Assembly (NCBI GenBank): GCA_965153355.1
Contig: OZ231126.1
Span: 110,236,001 to 110,300,000 of the forward strand
Direction of reading: 5' to 3'
DNA: 64,000 bases
From: Flaccisagitta enflata
Taxonomy: Eukaryota > Chaetognatha > Sagittoidea > Aphragmophora
Shown here: positions 43,969-56,312 of the stretch, one piece after another
Layout of the letters: the number at the start of each line of letters is the position of its first letter
How positions within the stretch are numbered: the stretch's first letter is position 1
Program-made: the position numbers and the translations under genes
Notes under the pieces: generated by a model
Seen by the model: only the letters and a program-made list of their open reading frames with translations
Database searches by the model: none
What the model was told of the DNA's origin: nothing

Positions 43969-46900
43969 ATGACGGATAATGTAGAAAATATAGAAGATGT
44001 ACTAAAAAACCCATTAAAAGACCTCAGAAACATTCTCAACAATCCCACTGATAGCGAAATCAGTGAAGAGATTGATTATGAATTAAATGACTGCCAATAT
44101 CTTACAGAATCTGAATTTCTTGAATATCTCTCTTTGTATAAAATCTCAAATCATACTCATTTGAAAATAACTTCGCTAAATATTGCAAATGTTTTAGCAA
44201 AATTAAATAGTTTAAAACTGTTTGTTGAAAATATATCCAATGAAGCAAATAAACCAAATATCATTGCTCTCTCTGAAACTCATCTGAATGAAAAGATGAA
44301 TCATGGTTACTCAACCATAGATATCCAGAATCTCCTACCTGGCTACAAATTTTTCCACGAGGACAGGAAAAATAAGAAAGGTGGAGGAGTTGGTTTTTTT
44401 ATAGAGGAAAATCTGGCTGTGAATGTTGAAATCCTACATCAGGGTATCTTTATTGATGAAATATTTGAAGGATTAATAATCAAAGTCCCCAATGTGCACT
44501 TTAGCACTGGGAGGAAAAATTTGATCATTCTCAATGTATACCGCCAACCTGGCGATAATTACAATAAAACTTTTCTAGAGTCAATGAATAAATGCCTTGA
44601 AGACATTGATAAAAAATCAAATGAACTTATTGTACTGGGTGACATGAACCTTGACCTGCTGAAATATCAAACTCACTCTATGACATCAGATTATCTTGAC
44701 CAAATGGTGGCCCATGGTTTGATGCCCGGCATAACTAGACCAACCAGGATAAAACATTCTAGTGCAACTCTAATAGACCATATCTTTTACAAGAATGACA
44801 ATTTTGGCTTTGGAATCCTGGCCACTGAGCTAGCTGGCTCGCATGGCTACACTGACCATTTCCCAGTTTTCTGTACAATCAAACTACATGAGACAGACAA
44901 ACAAACTAAGACAAAAACAACAACAATAAGGTATTTCACTAAAAATGGAAACTTACAGCGCCAAGAGGCATTAAAAAAAGAAAAATGGGAAGAAGTCATG
45001 AAAGAAACTGATCCAAATATAGCATTTGAAACCTTTTTGGCTGTATATAATAAGCATTATTCAAATTCTATTACCACTAAAACCTTCCATAACAATGGAA
45101 ACAGACTCCCCAAAAATGCATGGATGACCGCAGAAATTCTACACAAGATTCGAAAAAGGGACCGTCTGGCCAAATTAAAAAGCCGCAGTCTTGATTATAA
45201 AAAACTTAGAAATGAAATTGTAGGGGATTGTCGTAAAGCTGAGAAAAAATATATTGATTGTAAGATCAAAGAAAACATCCATAACACAAAAGAGCATTGG
45301 AAAATACTAAAAAGAATCATGGGTAAAACTAATAATAAATCAGATCTACCCTTGGCCTTTAAACATAATGACACATGGCTCAAAAATGTCAAAGATAGTG
45401 CAACATTTATGAATAAATTCTATGCTACTGTTGGGCCTACAACAAATCAGAGTGTTGGCAAATCGAATGTATCTGCTGAAAATTTTATGCTTAAAAACAG
45501 TCAAAAGAACAAAGATTCAATTGCTACAACCAACTTTATAAAAGAGGATGTTATTGAAGCCTGCAAGCAGCTCAATGCTAAAAAAAGTTGTGATGCTTAT
45601 GGTTTATCTCAAGCAGTAGTTTTGAGCGATGGAGGTATCCTTGCACCTGTATTGACTCATTTAGCAAATTGCTCTATGAATGCAGGAACTTTTCCAGAAA
45701 ACATGAAAATCGCAAGAGTTATACCAATCTATAAAGGCAAAGGGGAAAAATATTTATTCACTAACTACAGGCCAATTTCTCTGCTACCAGTTTTTTCCAA
45801 AATTCTTGAAAAAATGATATACAGTAAATTATTTGATTTTTTGGTGCGATACCAAATCTTGTTCAAATCCCAGTATGGGTTTAGGAAAGGACGCAATACT
45901 ACCCATGCAACAGTTGACTTTCTGCAAACTGTTGAAAGAGCATTACATGATCAAGAATATGCCATTGGAATATTCTGTGATCTAAGTAAGGCCTTTGACA
46001 CGCTAGATCATGATATCCTATTAAAAAAATTAGATCACTATGGAATAAGAGGGAAGTGGCATGCATGGATAAAGTCCTATCTATCTAATCGTAAACAGTA
46101 TGTGGACATGAATGGAACTTTGAGCAACACTGAAGCTATTACTGTAGGTGTCCCCCAAGGAAGTATTCTTGGCCCCTTGCTGTTCCTCATCTATATCAAT
46201 GATCTACCAGCTTCACTGGAGCAGCTCATCCCGGTTATGTTTGCTGATGACACTAACTTAATCATTAAAGGAAAAAATCTTACTGAATTAACGTCTGCTA
46301 TAAACCAGGACCTCAAATCCTTGAATGATTTTTTTAAAGCTAATAAACTTAAGCTAAATGTAAATAAAACAAAAATGGTTTGTTTTAGAAAAAAAGGTCA
46401 AAATTTTGAAAAGGAGGATCTTAAAATAGTCCTGGATGAAATTCCTCTTGATTGTGAAGATCAAGCAACATTCTTAGGCATCTGCCTAGATAGCCATTTG
46501 TCATGGGATACACATTGCAATAATGTTGCATTAAAAATGGCTAAAAACTCAGGAATATTAAATAGAGTAAAAAATTACCTACCTTCATCTTCTCTGACAA
46601 TTCTGTACAACTCTCTTATTTCTTCTCACTTTTCTTATGGTTTAGAAGTCTGGGGTGCTTGTAAAACAAAAAATCTCAAAAGACTTCAAACTATCCAAAA
46701 AAAGTCAATAAGAGCGATTACAAAGGCTCCTTGGTTTTCTCATTCAGAACCTCGTATGAAAAATCTAAAACTCTTAAGAATTGAGGATCAATATTATCTC
46801 CAATGTGCAAGTTTGATTTTTGACATGATTAAAGGATTTGCTCCTGATGTCCTTTCTCTGCTACAAGAACAAAACGAAAATAGTATCAAAATAACAAGAT

Positions 46901-47133
46901 CTGCAAGTAATAGGCCACAAAATTTGCGACTCCCAGCTTATAACTCAATTAAGCTGAAAAACAGTTTTCAAAATATAGTGCCCGACTTGTGGAACACCCT
47001 ACCTGAAAATCTCCAAAGTGCGACTACTCGGAAGTCGTTTAAAGTATCTTTGAAGAAAAATATGTTAGATCAGTATGGAGATAAAACTGAATGCTCCAAC
47101 CCTCGATGCTCCGATACTAGATTTCATGTTTAG
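43969..47133 (+). CDS. LINE B polyprotein: AP endonuclease plus reverse transcriptase, intact
   Basis: An intact 1054-aa ORF, colinear with LINE A from end to end. The acidic N-terminal extension matches in pattern (EDVLKNPLKDLRNIL, DCQYLTESEFLEYL). Endonuclease residues: Glu103 in LSETHLNE, Asp225/Asn227 in GDMNLDLL and the YTDHFP His297. Reverse transcriptase: NYRPISLLPVFSKILEKM, YGFRKGRNTTHATVDFL, DLSKAFDTLDHDIL, GVPQGSILGPLLF and FADD at residues 758-761. The C-terminus has CSNPRCSDTRFH. The ATG at 43969 matches the start of LINE A; an upstream in-frame TTG would add 15 hydrophobic residues and is unlikely. Both ORFs lack any break, although they differ at a large fraction of positions, so they are separate lineages rather than a fresh duplication. 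Same CR1/jockey-group assignment. Confidence 0.95.
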   Translation: MTDNVENIEDVLKNPLKDLRNILNNPTDSEISEEIDYELNDCQYLTESEFLEYLSLYKISNHTHLKITSLNIANVLAKLNSLKLFVENISNEANKPNIIALSETHLNEKMNHGYSTIDIQNLLPGYKFFHEDRKNKKGGGVGFFIEENLAVNVEILHQGIFIDEIFEGLIIKVPNVHFSTGRKNLIILNVYRQPGDNYNKTFLESMNKCLEDIDKKSNELIVLGDMNLDLLKYQTHSMTSDYLDQMVAHGLMPGITRPTRIKHSSATLIDHIFYKNDNFGFGILATELAGSHGYTDHFPVFCTIKLHETDKQTKTKTTTIRYFTKNGNLQRQEALKKEKWEEVMKETDPNIAFETFLAVYNKHYSNSITTKTFHNNGNRLPKNAWMTAEILHKIRKRDRLAKLKSRSLDYKKLRNEIVGDCRKAEKKYIDCKIKENIHNTKEHWKILKRIMGKTNNKSDLPLAFKHNDTWLKNVKDSATFMNKFYATVGPTTNQSVGKSNVSAENFMLKNSQKNKDSIATTNFIKEDVIEACKQLNAKKSCDAYGLSQAVVLSDGGILAPVLTHLANCSMNAGTFPENMKIARVIPIYKGKGEKYLFTNYRPISLLPVFSKILEKMIYSKLFDFLVRYQILFKSQYGFRKGRNTTHATVDFLQTVERALHDQEYAIGIFCDLSKAFDTLDHDILLKKLDHYGIRGKWHAWIKSYLSNRKQYVDMNGTLSNTEAITVGVPQGSILGPLLFLIYINDLPASLEQLIPVMFADDTNLIIKGKNLTELTSAINQDLKSLNDFFKANKLKLNVNKTKMVCFRKKGQNFEKEDLKIVLDEIPLDCEDQATFLGICLDSHLSWDTHCNNVALKMAKNSGILNRVKNYLPSSSLTILYNSLISSHFSYGLEVWGACKTKNLKRLQTIQKKSIRAITKAPWFSHSEPRMKNLKLLRIEDQYYLQCASLIFDMIKGFAPDVLSLLQEQNENSIKITRSASNRPQNLRLPAYNSIKLKNSFQNIVPDLWNTLPENLQSATTRKSFKVSLKKNMLDQYGDKTECSNPRCSDTRFHV

Positions 47134-47590
47134 CCCTCTCATAACCATACCTCTGACACTCTGCATCTTTTTTCTCTCTGATGTCAAGCACTTTACTTCC
47201 GGTATATCTTCTTCCTTTGCCCTCTCAGCTCATCTCTCATTCTCATCCCTTCTGCCCAATGATATTAAGCAATAACTACTCGTTAATTCCACACAATTTT
47301 CTAAGTCAGCCTCCCTAACTCGCAACTATTCTTGTAAAATTCAGTCTTTCTCTGTCCTCTCCGTCATAACTATCTCACCACCTGTAACTTTCTTCCTCTC
47401 TTCTTCTCTTCCTTTTTCCTTTTCTGTCCTTTGGTCTATCCCTATTATTATGCTCTTCTGATTCATTTGCCTATTGATCTCACAAAATGTTCTGTAAAGC
47501 GTCTTAGATCAAATCGCATGCCTGCCTGATCACTTGTTTGAAACGGCAGTTTGCGTACGTTAGCTAATTGCGGCTAACGGAAAAGCTCGG
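47134..47590. other. 3' region of LINE B with LINE-type end
   Basis: Pyrimidine-rich to about 47460, then GTTCTGTAAAGCGTCTTAGA at 47489-47508. This resembles the stereotyped GTAAAGCG-type 3' ends of several vertebrate and invertebrate LINE families, so the element probably ends near 47512. Confidence 0.5.
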
Positions 47591-47593
47591 ACC

Positions 47594-47849
47594 GTATGGT
47601 CCAGCATATGGTTACCACTTGGGGTAACTGCTCAACCCTATGGGGTCAAACGCGCATGGTTGCCGCCCAGGGCAACTGCTCAACCTTCGGGTCCCTTTTT
47701 TTCAAGCTGATAAACGAAATTGTATGGTCCAGCATATGGTTACCATTTGGGGTAACTGCTCAACCCTACGGGGTCAAACGCTCATGGTTGCCGCCTAGGG
47801 CAACTGCTCAACCTTCAGGTCCTTTTTTTTCAAGCTGATAAATGAAAAC
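47594..47849. repeat. two tandem copies of a 128-bp repeat
   Basis: GTATGGTCCAGCATATGGTT starts copies at 47594 and 47722. Each copy contains an internal half-repeat with GGTAACTGCTCAACC and GGCAACTGCTCAACC. Confidence 0.85.
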
Positions 47850-48228
47850 AGAATTTTCGATACTAATACTTTTTTGCATTAATATCCCAAAGCTCATTTT
47901 TTTTTTTCCTGTTAAGCTAATTTTTTACTAAAAACCACAAACATTCTTCTTTTCAGCTGAATAATTCATTTTCAAACTGTACTCAGTGATTGTTTATTTG
48001 GTGTGGGAAGAGAGGCGTGTGTCTGGGTGCGGGGTGGGGGGGGGGAGAGTGGGTGCGCACGTTACTACCTGTTGTGGCTAACTCAGCCTCTTTGGGGTGT
48101 CAGTGCTGGCTTGACCCTCCTGTTCGCTCGTCTGCCATGGCTGGTAATAAAGCCATCCCTCACTTCCCATACCTGACGATAGTAATCCTGTTGCCTATAA
48201 CATGAACCATGATTTTCTCCATTTCTAG
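47850..48228. other. unannotated DNA with a G-run
   Basis: Contains a run of nine G (about 48034-48042) and ends in ATTTCTAG, the acceptor of the next fragment. No gene supported. Confidence 0.4.
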
Positions 48229-48358
48229 ATTCCATCGTCTGCCTGGCAGGACCCTAAAGAACCAAAAGTATCAACGGAAACGGGAATGGGAAAAACGGCT
48301 TCTCCACAATGCTCCGCCACAGGCGCCAACAGACGCGGAGATTTTAGAGTGCCTTTGA
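48229..48358 (+). pseudogene. exon-like fragment after LINE B, GRTLKNQ motif and acidic end
   Basis: The acceptor TTTCTAG ends at 48228. One leftover base, then FHRLPGRTLKNQKYQRKREW, EKRLLHNAPPQAP and TDAEILECL, stop TGA at 48356-48358. The phase and GRT pattern match 41278-41407. A Ser/Thr-rich frame (SKKSSTLNRLSRSNPVPSQ) follows in another phase to about 48490. Family not recognised. Confidence 0.4.
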
Positions 48359-51300
48359 TCAACTTCGCAATCCTCTACCTCAGCCGCTTCCAAGAAATCT
48401 TCAACCCTCAACAGACTTTCACGATCTAATCCAGTCCCGTCGCAGACGTTCTTTAAAAAACAAAAACAAAAACAATCACACCCATCTATCTGAAAGCCGC
48501 CACGCTTAGTTCTCAAGAAGCAAGAGAAAACCGCTCACCGCACTTCCCATTCCCCCTCTCAACGTCCCCTTTGGCACGCGCCCCTTATCCACGCAGCTTG
48601 ACACAAGGAAATTTAACTACGACACCACAACGTGATCTTACAAACTATGGTCTTTCAAGTACAAGCCCTCTGACCAAAATAGCCGTAATTAGCTCTCTCT
48701 TTTATCCCACGCATCTTTGCTGTATCAAATTGACTGTTTTATTAAAATCTTATGTCGGTACTTGGGCTTAGGTTTAGTCCACTCCATGTTATCATTCGTT
48801 ACTGTGTTAATTAACCTGTTTATGGAGAAAATTACATGTTGATTGATTGATTTCCCCCACACATGTTCGGAGAATATATTCATTTTCATTTTTTCATTTT
48901 TCTTTTTCGCAGATAGATACGGGATGGGAAAGTGTGTAAGATAGGTTTCATGCTCATATTGAGTATTAAAGACTTGCAGAGACTGAGATATATATACTTG
49001 ACCCAATGACAGCTCAACTCACCCATGAAACAAGCATAGCCCTGTCCACTACCTCATTCCCTATCATTTGGTGTGCTGGGCACTTGCCAGCTCAAAACAA
49101 CGATGGTCATATGTTTTAACCAAAAGCTTCTCTTATGTATCAACAACGGGCCTGTTATCGAGACAGGCATGAACAGCGTAGGCTTCCATTTCCTTTATCA
49201 ATGACGGGCTTTTCATCGTGACAGGCATGAACAGCGTAGGCACCCATTTCCTTTTCATGGGATGAGATCAAGACTATTACTCTCAAATAACGCTTGACTT
49301 TTGCGGTGAAAAAGTCCACTTCAACTGTCAACAGTTATCATTGTGGTTAAAACTATAAGAGGATGAATCCTTGCTTTTTCGCAGATAGATACAGGATGGG
49401 AAAGTGTGTATGATAGGTTACATGCTCATATTGAGAAACAAAGACTTGCAGAGACTGAGATATATATACTTGACCCAATGACAGCTCAACTCACCCATGA
49501 AACATGATTGACGAGCATAGCCCTGTCCACTACCTCATTCCCTATTATTTGGTGTGCTGGGCACTTGCCTGCTCAAAACAACGATGGTCATATGTTTTAC
49601 CAAAAGCTCTTCTTATGTATCAAGGACGGGCATGTTATCGTGACAGGCATTTCTCTTTTGTGTCAACGACGGGCTTTTTATCCTGACAGGCATGAACAGC
49701 GTAGGTACCCATTTCCTTTTCATGGGATGAGTCCACTGTTTCAAAGATACACATTGGTACAGGTACAGAGTCACATCTCCAGCGATCATCTTTTGATTCT
49801 GTCCATTTTCTTGAGTTCTATTTCTTCTTTTTCGCAGATAGATACGGGATGGGAAAGTGTGTAAGATAGGTTACATGCTCATATTGAGAAACAAAGACTT
49901 GCAGAGACTGAGATATATATACTTGACCCAATGAGAGCTCAACTCATCCATGAAACAAGATTGACGAGCCTAGCCCTGTCCACCACCTCATTCCCTATTA
50001 TTTGGTGTGCTGGGCACTTGCCTGCTCAAAACAACGATGGTCATATGTTTTACCAAAAGCTCTTCTTATGTATCAACAACGGGCCTGTTATCGTGACAGG
50101 CATGAACAGCGTAGGTACCCATTTCCTTTTCATGGGATGAGTCCACTGTTTCAAAGATACACATTGGTACAGGTACAGAGTCACATCTCCAGCGATCATC
50201 TTTTGATTCTGTCCATTTTCTTGAGTTATATTTCTTCTTTTTCGCAGATAGATACGGGATGGGAAAGTGTGTAAGATCGGTTACATGCTCATATTGAGAA
50301 ACAAAGACTTGCAGAGACTGAGATATATATACTTGACCCAATGAGAGCTCAACTCACCCATGAAACAAGATTGACGAGCCTAGCCCTGTCCACTACCTCA
50401 TTCCCTATCATTTGGTGTGCTGGGCACTTGCCAGCTCAAAACAACGATGGTCATATGTTTTAACCAAAAGCTTCTCTTATGTATCAACAACGGGCCTGTT
50501 ATCGAGACAGGCATGAACTGCGTAGGCACCTATTTCCTTTATCAATGACGGGCTTTTTATCGTGACAGGCATGAACAGCGTAGGCACCCATTTCCTTTTC
50601 ATGGGATGAGATCAAGACTATTACTCTCAAATAATGCTTGACTTTTGCGGTGAAAGATTCCACTTTAACCGTCATCAGTTATCATTGTGGTTTAAACTAT
50701 AAGAGGATGAATCGTGGCTTTTTTGCAGATAGATATGGGATGGGAAAGTGTGTAAGATAGGTTACATGCTCATATTGAGAAACAAAGACTTGCAGAGACT
50801 GAGATATATATACTTGACCCAATGACAGCTCAACTCACCCATCAAACATGATTGACGAGCATAGCCCTGTCCACTACCTCATTCCCTATTATTTGGTGTG
50901 CTGGGCACTTGCCTGCTCAAAACAACGATGGTCATATGTTTTACCAAAAGCTCTTCTTATGTATCAACGACGGGCCTGTTATCGTGACAGGTATTTCTCT
51001 TTAGTATCAACAACGGGCTATTTATCGTGACAGGCATAAATAGCGTAGGTACCCATTTCCTTTTTATGGGATGAGTCCACTGTTTCAAAGATACACATTG
51101 GTACAGGTACAGAGTCACATCTCCAGCGATCATCTTTTGATTCTGTCCATTTTCTTGAGTTCTATTTCTTCTTTTTCGCAGATAGATACGGGATGGGAAA
51201 GTGTGTAAGATAGGTCACATGCTCATATTGAGAAACAAAGACTTGCAGAGACTGAGATCTATATACTTGACCCAATGACAGCTCAACTCACCCATGAAAC

Positions 51301-51663
51301 AAGATTGACGAGCATAGCCCTGTCCACTACCTCATTCCCTATCATTTGGTGTGCTGGGCACTTGCCAGCTCAAAACAACGATGGTCATATGTTTTAACCA
51401 AAAGCTTCTCTTATGTATCAACAATGGGCCTGTTATCGAGACAGGCATGAACAGCGTAGGCACCCATTTCCTTTATCAATGACGGGCTTTTTATCGTGAC
51501 AGGCATGAACAGCGTAGGCACCCATTTCCTTTTCATGGGATGAGATCAAGACTATTACTCTCAAATAACGCTTGACTTTTGCGGTGAAAGATTCCACTTT
51601 AACCGTCATCAGTTATCATTGTGGTTAAAACTATAAGAGGATGAATCGTTGCTTTTTCGCAGA

Positions 51664-52028
51664 TAGATACGGGATGGGAAAGTGTGTATGATAGGTTACA
51701 TGCTCATATTGAGAAACAAAGACTTGCAGAGACTGAGATATATATATTTGACCCAATGACAGCTCAACTCACCCATGAAACATGGTTGACGAGCATAGCC
51801 CTGTCCACTACCTCATTCCCTATTATTTGGTGTGCTGGGCACTTGCCTGCTCAAAACAACAATGGTCATATGTTTTACCAAAAGCTCTTCTTATGTATCA
51901 ACGACGGGCCTGTTATCGTGACAGGCATTTCTCTTTTGTATCAACGACGGGCTTTTTATCGTGACAGGCATGAACAACGTAGGTACCCATTTCCTTTTTA
52001 TGGGATGAGTCCACTGTTTCAAAGATAG
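51664..52028 (+). pseudogene. longest open satellite frame, 453-bp monomer
   Basis: In this copy TGG replaces the usual TGA after THET, so the frame runs from IDTGWESVYDRLHAH through LPAQNNNGHMFYQKLF and YRDRHEQRRYPFPF to a stop at 52026-52028, about 120 codons. It gives the best view of what the 453-bp monomer may once have encoded. It is not recognised as a known domain. Confidence 0.35.
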
Positions 52029-55000
52029 ACATTGGTACAGGTACAGAGTCACATCTCCAGCGATCATCTTTTGATTTTGTCCATTTTCTTGAGTTCTATT
52101 TCTTCTTTTTCGCAGATAGATACGGGATGGGAAAGTGTGTAAGATAGGTTACATGCTCATATTGAGAAACAAAGACTTGCAGAGACTGAGATATATATAC
52201 TTGACCCAATGACAGCTCAACTCACCCATGAAACAAGATTGACAAGCATGGCCCTGTCCACTACCTCATTCCCTATCATTTGGTGTGCTGGGCACTTGCC
52301 AGCTCAAAACAACGATGGTCATATGTTTTAACCAAAAGCTTCTCTTATGTATCAACAACGGGCCTGTTATCAAGACAGGCATGAACAGCGTAGGTACCTA
52401 TTTCCTTTATCAATGATAGGCTTTTTATCGTGACAGGCATGAACAGCGTAGGCACCCATTTCCTTTTCATGGGATGAGATCAAGACTATTACTCTCAAAT
52501 AACGCTTGACTTTTGCGGTGAAAGATTCCACTTTTACCGTCATCAGTTATCATTGTGGTTAAAACTATAAGAGGATGAATCGTTGCTTTTTCGCCGATAG
52601 ATACGGGATGGGAAAGTGTGTATGATAGGTTACATGCTCATATTGAGAAACAAAGACTTGCAGAGACTGAGATATATATACTTGACCCAATGACAGCTCA
52701 ACTCACCCATAAAACATGATTGACGAGCATAGCCCTGTCCACTACCTCATTCCCTATTATTTGGTGTGCTGGGCACTTGCCTGCTCAAAACAACAATGGT
52801 CATATGTTTTACCATAAGCTCTCTTATGTATCAACGACGGGCTTTTTATCGTGACAGGCATGAACAGCGTAGGTACCCATTTCCTTTTCATGGGATGAGT
52901 CCACTGTTTCAAAGATACACATTGGTACAGGTACAGAGTCACATCTCCAGCGATCATCTTTTGATTCTGTCCATTTTCTTGAGTTCTATTTCTTCTTTTT
53001 CGCAGATAGATACGGGATGGGAAAGTGTGTAAGATAGGTTACATGCTCATATTGAGAAACAAAGACTTGCAGAGACTGAGATATATATACTTGACCCGAT
53101 GAGAGCTCAACTCACCCATGAAACAAGATTGACGAGCCTAGCCCTGTCCACCACCTCATTCCCTATTATTTGGTGTGCTGGGCACTTGCCTGCTCAAAAC
53201 AACGATGGTCATATGTTTTACCAAAAGCTCTTCTTATGTATCAACAACGGGCCTGTTATCGTGACAGGCATGAACAGCGTAGGTACCCATTTCCTTTTCA
53301 TGGGATGAGTCCACTGTTTCAAAGATACACATTGGTAAAGGTACAGAGTCACATCTCCAGCGATCATCTTTTGATTCTGTCCATTTTCTTGAGTTCTATT
53401 TCTTCTTTTTCGCAGATAGATACGGGATGGGAAAGTGTGTAAGATAGGTCACATGCTCATATTGAGAAACAAAGACTTGCAGAGACTGAGATATATATAC
53501 TTGACCCAATGACAGCTCAACTCACCCATGAAACAAGATTGACGAGCATAGCCCTGTCCACTACCTCATTCCCTATCATTTGGTGTGCTGGGCACTTGCC
53601 AGCTCAAAACAACGATGGTCATATGTTTTAACCAAAAGCTTCTCCTATGTATCAACAATGGGCCTGTTATCGAGACAGGCATGAACAGCGTAGGCACCCA
53701 TTTCCTTTATCAATGACGGGCTTTTTAACGTGACAGGCATGAACAGCGTAGGCACCCATTTCCTTTTCATGGGATGAGATCAAGACTATTACTCTCAAAT
53801 AACGCTTGACTTTTGCGGTGAAAGATTCCACTTTAACCGTCATCAGTTATCATTGTGGTTAAAACTATAAGAGGATGAATCGTTGCTTTTTCACAGATAG
53901 ATACGGGATGAGAAAGTGTGTATGATAGGTTACATGCTCATATTGAGAAACAAAGACTTGCAGAGACTGAGATATATATACTTGACCCAATGACAGCTCA
54001 ACTCACCCATGAAACATGATTGACGAGCATAGCCCTGTCCACTACCTCATTCCCTATTATTTGGTGTGCTGGGCACTTGCCTGCTCAAAACAACAATGGT
54101 CATATGTTTTACCAAAAGCTCTTCTTATGTATCAACGACGGGCCTGTTATCGTGACAGGCATTTCTCTTTTTTATCAACGACGGGCTTTTTATCGTGACA
54201 GGCATGAACAGCGTAGGTACCCATTTCCTTTTCATGGGATGAGTCCACTGTTTCAAAGATACACATTGGTACAGGTACAGAGTCACATCTCCAGCAATCA
54301 TCTTTTGATTCTGTCCATTTTCTTGAGTTCTATTTCTTCTTTTTCGCAGATAGATACGGGATGGGAAAGTGTGTAAGATAGGTTACATGCCCATATTGAG
54401 AAACAAAGACTTGCAGAGACTGAGATACATATACTTGACCCAATGAAAGCTCAACTCACCCATGAAACAAGATTGACGAGCATAGCCCTGTCCACTACCT
54501 CATTCCCTATTATTTGGTGTGCTGGGCACTTGCCTGCTCAAAACAACGATGGTCATATGTTTTAACCAAAAGCTTCTCTTATGTATCAACAACGGGCCTG
54601 TTATCAAGACAGGCATGAACAGCGTAGGTACCTATTTCCTTTATCAATGACGGGCTTTTTATTGTGACAGGCATGAACAGGGTAGGCACCCATTTCCTTT
54701 TCATGGGATGAGATCAAGACTATTACTCTCAAATAACGCTTGACTTTTGCGGTGAAAGATTCCACTTTTACCGTCATCAGTTATCATTGTGGTTAAAACT
54801 ATAAGAGGATGAATCATTGCTTTTTCGCCGATAGATACGGGATGGGAAAGTGTGTATGATAGGTTACATGCTCATATTGAGAAACAAAGACTTGCAGAGA
54901 CTGAGATATATATACTTGACCCAATGACAGCTCAACTCACCCATAAAACATGATTGACGAGCATAGCCCTTTCCACTACCTCATTCCCTATTATTTGGTG

Positions 55001-55623
55001 TGCTGGGCACTTGCCTGCTCAAAACAACGATGGTCATATGTTTTACCAAAAGCTCTTCTTATGTATCAACAACGGGCCTGTAATCATGACAGTCATTTCT
55101 CTTTTTTATCAACAACGGGGTTTTTATCGTGACAGGCATGAACAGCGTAGGTACCAATTTCCTTTTCATGGGATGAGTCCACTGTTTCAAAGATACACAT
55201 TGGTACAGGTACAGAGTCACATCTCCAGCAATCATCTTTTGATTCTGTCCATTTTCTTGAGTTCTATTTCTTCTTTTTCGCAGATAGATACGGGATGGGA
55301 AAGTGTGTAAGATAGGTTACATGCCCATATTGAGAAACAAAGACTTGCAGAGACTGAGATACATATACTTGACCCAATGACAGCTCAACTCACCCATGAA
55401 ACAAGATTGACGAGCATAGCCCTGTCCACTACCTCATTCCCTATCATTTGGTGTGCTGGGCACTTGCCAGCTCAAAACAATGATGGTCATATGTTTTAAC
55501 CAAAAGCTTCTCTTATGTATCAACAACGGGCCTGTTATCGAGACAGGCAAGAACAGCGTAGGCACCCATTTCCTTTATTAATGACGGGCTTTTTATCGTG
55601 ACAGGCATGAACAGCGTAGGCAC

Positions 55624-56312
<689 letters not shown>

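Larger units (their letters stand above)
36991..48898. other. 11.9-kb composite segment interrupting the satellite
   Basis: The array stops after TTCTTGAGTT at about 36990 and resumes at CTTTTTCGCAGATAGATACG at about 48899, near the same point in the 453-bp monomer (about 10 bp appear lost). Inside are two full-length LINE ORFs, one miniature element and several exon-like coding fragments, all on the plus strand. No target duplication or terminal repeat was found at the outer borders. It is either one composite insertion, or a resident locus from whose 3' exon the satellite was amplified. Confidence 0.6.

Noticed and set aside
36991-48898. Retrovirus-like or Polinton-like large element
   Set aside because: No long terminal repeats, integrase, capsid or DNA polymerase B motifs were seen; the polymerases are non-LTR type with AP endonuclease.
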